Shown: piece by piece, positions 17,196-29,100 of the stretch
Layout: each line of letters opens with the position of its first letter
Position numbering within the stretch: position 1 is the stretch's first letter
From: Persicobacter psychrovividus
GTDB lineage: Bacteria; Bacteroidota; Bacteroidia; Cytophagales; Cyclobacteriaceae
Assembly (NCBI RefSeq): GCF_036492425.1
Contig: NZ_AP025292.1
Location: 1,984,001-2,048,000, forward strand
Length of the DNA stretch: 64,000 nt
Direction of reading: 5' to 3'
The notes under the pieces: generated by a model
The model's input: only the letters and a program-made list of their open reading frames with translations
The model's database searches: none
Told to the model about the DNA's origin: nothing
Position numbers and translations under genes: made by a program

Positions 17196-20100
17196 TTATT
17201 TCAACAGGGTGACATCCCCTACTTTGCTTACTCTATTTCCGTCTACTGTTCTTGCACTCAGCTTAAAAATATAAACACCAGCAGGCAGTGCATCTCCACT
17301 ATTAAAGTAGTATCCATTCCATCCGATTCCTTTTTTCTCGGTCTGGAAGATCAACTGCCCCCAGCGGGTGTACACTTCGAGCTTATAACCTTCCTCTACC
17401 ACATTTGGTGCGTAAGGCGCGAATACCGAGTAGTTACGGTCTTTACTGCTGGTCTCGGAAATATTACCAGAATTCGGACCGTCCTGACTCGGTTGGAAAG
17501 CATTCGGTGTTTCCACTTTTCCACCTTCCCGAATCTCTACAGGCTGCTTGATGGTTGCGGAACCAACACAGCCAAATTCGTTGGTGGCACTCAGCGTAAT
17601 GAAGAAATCACCTGCCTTACTGTAACTGTGCTTCACATCAGAAGGCACATCTTCACCTGATGTTCCATCTCCCCAATCAATATCATAAATATTATTGGAT
17701 CCTGTTGTAAAGTTGACGATCTGAATATCGGCATCAGGTAAGAATACCCGCTCACGATCAACCCTAAAGTTTACCGTTGGCGAAGGATATACGACGATGG
17801 TATCCCGCTTGAAATAAGCACCATCGGTAATAGAGTTCGTCGCTTGCAATGAAACATAATAAGTTCCAGGGTTTTCATATTGGTGTTTCGGGCTTTCATC
17901 TTCAGAAAAATTCCCGTCCCCAAACTCCCATCGGTATTTGGTGAACTCATCAACATTACGTGAGGTGTTTGTGAAGTTGACATCCACAGGAGCACAGCCT
18001 ACTTTAGGATCAGCGATAAAGTCCACAATTGGGTTCGTGCTTTGCAAATTAACCAACTGCGTCACCTCTGCATTACAGTGCTCCGTTGCCACCATCAGCG
18101 TAATATTATATACGCCTGGCTTATCAAATTTCACCGCACCAATCTGAGGCCCCACATGCGCTTCCTGCCCTGCAACAACCCATCTGTAAGTCCAGTGCTC
18201 AGGCACCTCTCCATTGTAAGTAGTGTTCACAATATTGAATTCATTATCAGGCCATAATTGGGTGTTGTCTTTTGCATCAACATAAAAAGAAGATACCACC
18301 TGCGGATAAACCGTGATCAATTGGGAGCTTCTATCAGTACAACCAAAAGCATCGTTAGCCACCAAAAGGACTTCAAACATAATATCCTCCGTTGTATTAT
18401 TCTGCAACTCAAGGAAAGGGTTTTCGAGGTTTGAGGTAAAGACCACTTCATCGGTCAGTACATTTTTCACCGTCCAGGTATAGGTGTCTCCTTCCGTTTT
18501 ATTCACCAATTTTGATTCATTTTCGGCACTTGCTCGGAAAGGTGCACAACCCTCCGTCGAAGTCAAATTAAAATCTACCACTGGTGTAGGATTCACTCGA
18601 ATATCCTGACTGCTACTCGCCGAACATTCAGTGACTGGATTAGAAACCGTCAATTTAATGGCATGTCGGCTTTGCAGGAATGGAGAACTGTTGGTATAAG
18701 TATGGGTAACCTCTTCGGTATCCAATACCTCAATTGTTCCGTCCCCAAAATCCCAGGTATAAACCAATGCAGGATTAAATGCCTCAATTTTAAACCTGCT
18801 CACAAATGGAGAACAACTGACAGCCTCACCCACCACTTCAAAATTAGGATTAAGCATATCCACCTGCTGAATTAAGACTGGGCTCACACCCACACAACCA
18901 CCCGTAAAGGTAATAGCTTCAGCATAAACTTCGTCCTGATCATTGATGCGGCTATAAACAAAGCTATTTCGATCCTGATTTGCCGTGAACTCCTCGCCGC
19001 TTACATGAAATAGGAAGGTTTGAATATTCAAATCAGCATCAGCGGTAAATAATACCTCTTCCCCTGGACAAAGAATCTTTCCTTCTTTGTTTCTTACCAG
19101 TTCAACTTCAGGCAAAGGATAAACACGAATCTTTAAGGAATCCGAAATTCGGGAACAACCCACACCTGCAACCTGAGTTACTTTCAGTGAATAAATTCCT
19201 GATGTATTCACCGTGATCTGATCAGCAGTTTCACCCGCAATCTCTTCTTCATCCTTGAGCCACTGATAAGTTACCGCTTCGGCAACTTCGCTCGTCAGGT
19301 TTACATCAAGCCCTTCACAGAAAGCTTTAGGCCCTCCAGCAGCAATAGAGACTGTCGGAGAAATTTGTAGCTGAATTTCACTTGTTGAAAGGTCAGTACA
19401 TCCAAAACTGTTGGTTGTCTCCAGGGTAATGGTATAATAACCCGCTTCCTTATAGGTATATTCAAGGGTTTCTCCATACTGATTTAGGGTATTGTCACCC
19501 ATATCCCAACGGTAACTTTCGATATCGCCGATAGAAGTGGAAGCATCAAAATTCGCTGGCGCTCCCTCACAAAGTAATGCATCATTCACGAATTGACTGA
19601 CAGGTCGAGGAGTTACAGTGATTAATTTTGACTGTGAAATATCTGGACAGCCAAACTCATTTTTGGCAAAGTATCTAACTTCCCAAATTTCTACCGCCTG
19701 GGTAATATTATCGAAAATAGCCTGATCGTCTGCTACCTCAAAGTCTATCCAGTCATCTGTTCCCTGAATTCGTTTTTGATATACTCCAAGCTCAGGCGCA
19801 TACCCACGAGAATTATTGAGGAACTTCACATTTAAAGGTGCGCAACCCACATTATCCAACAGCTCTATATTGGAAAGAATCTGAGGGTAAATTTTAATCT
19901 CCTGCTCCTGTACTGATTGACAAAAAGGAGCCGATACCGTCAAGCTGACGCGATAATTCCTAATATTGGCATAAGAAGGGTTTTCATAAATATGTTTCAC
20001 CTCAAGATCATCCGTAACTACAGAACTACCATCTCCAAAGCTCCAGGTATAAACCAGGCCGTCAATTTTATCGGTATTCCCAAGATTCTGACGACGGAAA

Positions 20101-23100
20101 GTGTATTCCGTACCAGAGCAAGAAGGTTCCGGATGATTGTCTGGCCCGATAATGTTAAATTCAAATTCCAACTCAGGATTCACTTCTATTGTAGCAACTT
20201 CTTCACGCGAACAATTTAAATCGGTTGTTGCGGTATAAATCACCTCATAAGAAATTAGCGCTCCAGATTTATTTTGGAAAACAAACTGTCCTTCTTCATC
20301 CCAAACTAAAGGAGCCTGTGTGCTTGGGTCACCAGCAATCTGATAAACCCAGTGATCCTTGGCAGGGTCATGCCCTTGCGAGGCATTCACCAGTTTCACC
20401 TGCAACGGCGTACAGTCAGAGGTTGGGAGCAAGTTAAAAGCCAACAATGGCTTGGGGTTCACGGTGAAAGTAACTTCTACAGCTTCAGACTCACATCCAT
20501 TCACCGTTTGTGTGGCATAAATGGTGTAAGTTCCCGCGTATTGCGTATCCACATCTTCGGCATCCGGTGTAAAGGTATTTCCTGCGCCAATCAATGAACT
20601 TGCGCCAAGGTAGCTGCTGCTATACCATTTAATGTCTGTACCTGTGGCCTCCAAGGCCGCAAGTGGCTCTTCCTGACAGTAAACCAATTGACCTGAGATT
20701 TCAGGCTTTTCAGGTGTAGGCTTCACCTTAATATTAAATGACATTGGGGCGGTGTAACACCCCTGGTTACTACCAATCACTGTAATTTGAGCAATCACAT
20801 CGAGGGCTGTTTCATTAATACTGGTAAAAGCAGGGATATTTCTTTGTCCGTTTTCACCAAGTCCAATAGAGGTATCGGTGTTCGTCCAAGTATAGGTTTC
20901 TGCGCCAGAGAAAGGAGGTACAATAACCAAATTATCAGGGCAAACTTCCATATCATCAAGCGCTGTTACATACAGGGTTGGACGGACAAAAATCGCCACC
21001 TCTTTTTCCTCTGATCGACATAATTCCGCACCGTCCTTGGTGATTAATAAGGCAATACGATATACCTGTTCCTGAACGGTAGTGGAACTGTTCACCAACT
21101 GATCGGTAACGATTAACTCTCCAGCGCCATCAACAGCCTGCGTACCACTCGAAGCACCCGAAACATTTGAATTGTCCACCTTCTGATAATCAAACTTCAC
21201 CTGATATCCCGCCAAAGCAGTCACGGCGGTATTCATTTTAAACGTTCCTTCCTCTTCATTACAAATACGGTCAGTCACGGCGGTTACATCAAAAATCAGG
21301 CTTGGCCAAACGACCACCTTTTTCTCGATCGTCTCCCCTTGACAGCTCCCATTTTCGGTCATGGTTTTAAAGAAATAAGTAACCGTCTGAGGTGATGAAG
21401 TCAGGTTCGTCAATTGCTCTGCAACAATATCGCCTGGCTGTCCAAAACGTTCAAAATTGGAATACCCCAACACATTAGGGTCAGGACATTCTGCCCGATA
21501 TGAGATTTTCAGTCCTGCAACATTGGTCGTCGAAGATAACTCAAATGCCGTTCTGCTTTCAGAACAAATTATTGGCTGCTGATTATCTACAGCCACCTGC
21601 ATGGTAGGGTAAACTTCAACAACCGTTGCTTTAGCTTCTCCGGAACAATCATCAAAATAAGGTGCCAAATTATAGGTTACCGTTTGTACCTCATTGGAAG
21701 CGTTGACCAGTACGTCGTTAATGTGTACCTCTCCACCAATAAATTCAATATCAATATTCGATGTAAAACCGGTCACATCAGCACTTGAAGCTACGGCTGT
21801 CCCCTTCAGGCTAACCTTACTTGTTGGCAAATAAGCATTGGTAACATTTGGAGAGCTGACCATAATATCTGTCGTTCCATTGTTACACAATATCTCCACT
21901 TCATTCTTCAGACTGATTACAGGTACTGGACGAACGATCACCTCCTTGGAAACCGACAATACTTTATTGTTATCACATCCTTGTACAGATGGCGTTACCG
22001 TGTACACCATTTTCTGAGGCTCACTGGTTTTATTTCCCAACTCACCAGAAAAGCTGTATTGATCTGCCACGGCAAAACTATTTTGAACGCCACTTCCCAA
22101 AATGGTACCGAAGCCATTTTCAGACTCCGAGGTATAAGTATAAACCATTTTAAAGTCAGGTAACAATTCGGTATCTGAAGTCATGTTTACAACCACATCG
22201 TCCCCAGAGCAAATTTCAGTTTTGTCCACCGTAAGTTGTGCTATTGGTGTTGGATTGACCTTCACCGTTGTACTTGCCGACAAGCCGGGCGTTGAGCAAC
22301 CTACCCGCCAAGGAGTTACTTCAAACTCAAAATTGATCGGTGCCTGAGTTGTATTTTCAAGCACCTGAGCGATGGACGAATAGTTTGTCAATTCGATCAC
22401 ATCACCATTTTCATCCACTTGCGGAACGCCGTCTTTAGTAAAGGTAAAGTAAGAGTTATTCGCAGGTGTAATTGGGGTTTTTACCAAAACAGCGGTAGTT
22501 CCTTCATCGCAAATGTCTGCACGATTATTTTCCAATTCCACCACTGGTGTTGGGTAAACCGTTGCTGTAACGGCCACAGGCTTTGACACACAACTTGCTG
22601 ATCCATCGATACTGTTAGCTGCCGTAAAAATAATTTCAAGCCCCTGATCAAAAGTGGTGCTATTGGCGAGTACAAAATCAAAATCACCCGTTCCACTGTC
22701 AGCAACAGGAAGCCCATCAATATTTGCATTTCTTACCAGTTCCCACTGAAAAACCTCTGCTCCCTGGCCTGTTTCCGCCGTAGGCGAAATAAGCAGTTGC
22801 GTACCAGCGCACACCTGATATTGAGTAATCATGTCTGCTGCGATTCCTGGGCGTGTAATAAGGTCAAAAGTAACCTTTGTCCCGTTTTCACAGGCCTGTC
22901 CGTTTACAACCAAAGGATAAACCTGATCCTGATCCCGAACTGGGTGAGCAAACTTATTACTCACCTCTGTCTGGTAAGTATCATCCAAAAACCATTTAAC
23001 AATAATTGCGGCATCATTTGTTCCTTTCACATCCTCATCATAGGCTGTCAGGTTAATCGTTGAAATCTCGCCACCAGCGTCATCGGAACACACTTCATAG

Positions 23101-26100
23101 GTTTGCTCAAAAGCCTCAGGCAAAGGAAGAACCGTTAGCGTTGCCTCCTCTCCTGGCTCAGGTCGGGCAGTGGAATTACAAGTATTGGACGCACTACCAA
23201 TGACAACACTGTATCTGAAGCCGTCTTTATTACTGACATTTTTCACCAACAGCACTTCTTCATCAGCACCTTCATAATCTGGGTTGGTAACATCAATATC
23301 GGTCCAGGTTAACCCGCCATCGGTACTGACTTCCCACTGATAAGTTGGCAAAAAGGTATTCAACGCATCGGCAAAAAACTCTGCTTTTTCACCATAGGCA
23401 TTACAGACCGTCTGCGAGACCAAAGGCACCCGCAAGGAAGGCTTTTTATTAATGGTCAATACGGCGTTTTCTGATCGTTTCCAATCATCATCACATTCCC
23501 CCTGGATCATTGCCCTGAAATTGGCATTGTTATTTTCGTAAACAACAAAAGGTGTTTCAATGGTTAGGGTTAGCGTATTGGTTCCTGAAAAGTCTGATCC
23601 TTCAGGCAGATCGACCCATGCACGCTGACTGGAGTCGTAACGTTGCCATTGAATTCTTGGCGGATTGGAAGGATCATAAGGCTCAATTTCAATGAACAAC
23701 TGAACCGAAACATCCTCACAAATCTCCTGATTCTGAGGATCTTTAATGATTTCTGTCCTTGGCTTAATATTAAGCGTAACGATATTACTCGTTTCAATTC
23801 CCTTACAGCCTTGGATTTCCAGACGGAACTGAACATCATTCAGCACCTCGTAAACGGCATTTCTGATTTCCAGCGTTGGCTTGTCAATATTCGCAAAATA
23901 AGTTGCCCAGCTATTTCCATTGCCATCATCAAAATCAAGGATGGACTCAAAAGTTGCTCCATCATCCATACTGAACTGCCAGTAGTAAGCAGAGCCTTCT
24001 GTTATATCTGCCTCAATGGTTACATCCCGTGCGCCATCACAAATATCTACAGGAGCAATGGCAATTGTCGGTGTCGAAATTGAAGGAACAACTTCAACCC
24101 GCACCTGCTTTTCGGTTTGACATTTATAAGCATCTCCCGTAATTTCTGTGGCAATAATATCGTAAAAGCCTTCCTCTACGGTAACTTCCGTATGGCTCAA
24201 TTCATCCGTGATTAAGAAGTTTGTTTCATTATCATGTGTTCCGCTGCTACCTCCAGTTACATTGGTGGCACTGAAAGCATAAGAATAATCATAACCTTCA
24301 CTTGAGGAAACCAATAAATCAATTTGTGTATCACTACAAATTTTACTTTCAGCAAGGGTGGTTTCAAAAACTGGCGATGGGGTAACCTCCACTTGTCGTT
24401 TCACCAAAACGGTACAACCCGTAATCGGATTTCCAGACCCATCGACCAATATATTTCCACTACCATCCTTCTGAATCGTTTTCACATTCACCAGAATGTC
24501 AATCAAGCCTGTATTACTGAAGGTTAACAATTTCTCATCACCAGTAGCACCATTTTCTATGATATAATCAAAAGAAGCTACCCATTCATAGACATAATCA
24601 TCAGTGATATATGGGCTAATCTTGAATGGAATTTGCTCCCACTGGCAAAATTTATCTTTATCTGAAATAATATTATGTTCAATTGGCTCAGGATTGACTA
24701 CAATTTGTTTTTGCGCCACTGGGGATGCACAAACCAAACCACTCGAATAATTTTGCTTAATCTGCAGCTCCAAATCAAAAACACCCGCATCCTGGTATTC
24801 CACAAAAAATGCTTTGGCAATGGTAATTTCGGAATAGATGACCTTTGCCGGGTCGTCAGGAGAAATACTGTATTCGTAAGAATAATCTGGCGAATAAACA
24901 CCATTATTAAAGGCGTAAACAAAGTTTGGCTTAAGGCCTGAATCCATACAGAAGCTTTCCTCCCCTGAAAGCAAAGGCATTTCAGGAACTGCATTTACTT
25001 TAACTTTTTGGGTAATTGTCGCAATGTCACTTCTTAACGGACTCACACAACCGTACTCATCCTCTACCTGCGCAAAAAGTGTTTTTTCACGGCTGGTAGG
25101 ATAAGGAGGAGTATCTGGGTAGATGGCGGCATAATCAGCATGATTCTTATCGATGACCAAACCTGTGGCCTTCTGAACGAAATTCCCACCGGTGAATTCA
25201 CTCCATCTCACTTCAGCCAAAGCACGACCGTCTGCAGGAAGGTTTACTTCCGAGCCTACAATAATGTCATCACCATAACAAACATCTAAATTATCGTCTG
25301 CCTTTATTTGAGGCAATGCCAAAGCGGTAATATCAATATTAAATTCCGCATAACACTCATCGCCTACGGTAGAGATAAAATTATCCTTAACAAAAAATTT
25401 CAAATCATACGTTTCCCGAGCATCAGCAAAAATCACCTCCTTTTGGAAATTATAAATTTCAGAAGGATTTGATTCTGTAATGTTATTCAAAAACCAATCA
25501 TAAGTATAACTATTATTTCCACCTGATACCTCGGCACGGAATTGTTCATTAACATTTGAACAAATATTAACATCGCTTACCAGGCCTGCAATTTCAATTT
25601 TAGCATTATGCTGAACCTCAACAGTTTCCCCGAAATTAGCCTGAACATCGACATCACAAACAGCCACAACATTGGTAGGAAAAACCCTTAAATGTGCGTG
25701 TACAGAATCAGTAAACGCTGTATTCGGGGTATACTGATTACCTGCGATTGTTCCAAATTTATTGGTATCATCGGAAAGTAATACCCAGTCAAAATCGTCC
25801 GTATTGGCGTTCACATCGGTACGCTCTGCATTCAGTAAAACCTGCGCGTCATAACAAAAACGCTCATCAACAATTGGATTTACTGCAGGCGTTGGATAAA
25901 CATGAACTGGAATTTCTATGGTCGCCACCTGACAGGCAGGTTGGTTATCCAGGTTTTTAGCATGGAATTCAAGAATAATGTCTTTGTCTTCGTCATTGAC
26001 TGAAGGCACATAAAAGTTCTCGAAATGCTTGGAGGAAACCACCGGGGACTCATTTCCATCGTCATCCAATTTATACTTTCCATTAGCAGACTTCAATGAC

Positions 26101-29100
26101 CAGAGAATTTCTTTCTGCCCTGTATAAGTCAAATTGATGTCCGTCGCCATTTGCTTCAAATCCAATTCAAAGGCACCACAAGCATCAATGAAATCTCCTG
26201 TTACCAAATCCGAAGAAACAATCGGTGACTCATCAACCACCTGCTCTCCTACTACTTTGGAATAATGACAACTGATCCCATTTGGAGAAGTAGCCTCCAC
26301 AATTACCCGAACTTCAAAAACTCCAAAATTATTGTATTGATAGCTCGCTTCATTGTCTGCCCCAGCGTTATTGCCTGGTACCACTGCGACAACCGTGTTG
26401 TTGGCTTTATTTTTTATCTCCCAAGAATAATGGATTGGGCTTAAATTTCCCCAAGCTGTGTTCTCCTCAAAATCAATGGTAATCCCCTGACAGATTGGAG
26501 AGAAAGAAAGCACTTCGATATCTGGCAATGGCAAAACATGGATCGTTTTGTTAACGATTGCTTCGCTACATTCTCCTGAATTATTTGAATTTCGAAGGCG
26601 CATACGCACAACAAATTCTCCTTCCTGGTCAAATTTATAACTACTCGACTGGCTGTTATTATTATTAAAGGTATTACCCGCCAATTGATGCTCCGCTACC
26701 AATACGGCAGAAGTCACTTTATTAATCACAGAGAAATGCACTTCGTCGTAATTGCTCCCTGGAATATCATTTTTCCAATAAGCCTCCGTGCCAACATAAT
26801 AAAACTCATCTGTCGCACAACTATTATCAAATGCCGTTCCGTCGCCATTCAACAAACCTGCGGGAATGCTTACGCCAGATTGGTCTGCAAAGGTCAATAT
26901 CGTTCCTTTAGGCGCATCAGGATCAATTATAATTTCTTCCGAAACCGTGGCTACGGTACAAAAATGACCATCTGCATGTGTTTCTGTAACCGTCAGGGTA
27001 AAAATAAAGCTCCCGTTCAAATTTCCATCAGGAATAAAGAAAGGGGTTTCCATGGTTGTGGCTCCCTGACCATTTCCTCCATTGGTGGTAAACAAATAAT
27101 CAGAAATCGGGAAATCACCTTCCCGGTCCCAGCTCCATTCAAAAGTAAGATTTCCATTGTCTCCCTTATTAATGGTTGATACCATTTCAACAGGAAAACC
27201 AGGACAGATGGTCTGAGCTGCAACATCTACCGAAGCAGAAGGGTTTTCATAGACTTTGACCGTAATATCCTCTACCATTTGGCAGGATGCCCCACCCATA
27301 GAATGATTAAAGCCTTTGTCTGTGATGGTTAACTGATAAACATTATCAATATTGAGATCAGGGTATTGGCCATTCGGAACATTAACAGGATTACCTGTTT
27401 GAGCAAACCCTTTCGGGCCCGTCCATCGATACTCCAAATTCTCCGTTCCTCCTGAAGCTGTACCATCAAGTGTGATGGTCTCTCCGTTACAGAGCAGTTG
27501 ATCTGCCCCTGCATCAATAAGAACTTCGGGGTTTACAATAATATTAAGTTCCGCAGACTCCTCTTCACATTTCGACGCAAAATCATCGTCCTCTACAAAG
27601 CGCGCCCGGATCGAAAATTTTCGATCTCTATCCTCTGCGCCATAAACAAAAGAAATATTAGCACCCTCACTTGCAGGTACTGTCCAGGTTTTACCATAAT
27701 TCCCCGAAGCAAGGTCATAGGGTCGATATTCGATCAGGCGCTCTTCGCCATTGACCGTGAAAGATCGTTTTGCCCCGCTTACAACAAAAGTAAAAGGTTC
27801 TTCAAAACATATTTTCGCTGTTTGGCCAACGTTTGTAGATTGAATTTCTATATAAGCAGCAGGTGTTGGCACCACTGGACGAACATGCGCCGTAATTGTG
27901 TTTGAAGTCAGGACAGCATCACACTCATCTTTGGCGATACGCACAAACTCATACACCCCTGGTGTTAAATCTGGTGAATTGTTATAATTTCTGTTATTGG
28001 AAACTACGACAGGTGCAGCACCATCTTTGGAGCGAGTCCAAGTATAAGTTATATTACCACGGCCACCTTTTATTTCAGCCCCTTTCAAATCTCCAGGGGA
28101 AGTGTTAGCGCAGAGCTCAATCACCGATTGATCGTTATGATCAAAACGGATGTTGTTACTTCTCATTCGAGGATGAACGATAATATCAACCTCTGCTGAA
28201 ATGGACTCACAAAGGTTATTCACACACTCATTCCCTGGCGTTCCGCCATTATCACAATCTCCTGAAGATACAATTCTTCTAAAGGAATAAGTAACGGCAT
28301 TATCTGTCGTATTGTCCAACACAGGCGGGTCATAATTAACATCATTTGCGCCTCCGATATCCGACCAAGCGCCACCATTATAGCGTTGTTGCCACTGATA
28401 AACATAACTGCCATCGCCACCAGTTGGGGTAGAGCCTGTAATTAATGCAGGGTCAATTCTATTTCCCGTCTGATTTGTATAACAAAGTTCCTGATCATCA
28501 TTGATGGTGTTGTTTTTTACTTCAGGGTAAATTGTCAAAATAACCTCACGGGGCAAACTCTCACAATCTTCTCCTGCACCAGCATCGTAAGCTTGTGTTA
28601 CCCAATAAGTGTAGGTTTTGACACTTCCTGGATTAGGATTGAAAGGATCTGAAAGTGTTCTATCGGGGTTAGCGGGATCGAAATTAGCCCCTGTACGAAC
28701 AGGTGTTAATGCTACCGCAGAAAGAGTTGGATCTTCTTCATACCATCGGATTACTGCTCCCGCCTGACCGTTGGCCCTCAGCGTTGGATCTCCACCAACA
28801 CAAATTTTCAAGTCCGCTGCCAATGGAGGGTTTGGCGCTTCCACGGTACAAATGGTTCTTGTCCACAAGTCCACGGGATCCTCTTGCCATGCGAAATCGT
28901 TTTCATTAAACGAACCAACAGGGACTTCAGACCCTGCTGCGCCATAAGGGTTACAGACGTTCCATGAACGAAGACGAACCGAAAAACATTCATTGGCTCC
29001 AGCATTTGCTGGAAAACGAATTGGAAGCGTCTCGCCACCGGGGTCAGTCGAATTTGCAATCCAAGTTACTGGACCATAATATACCCCAGTCATGGGTACA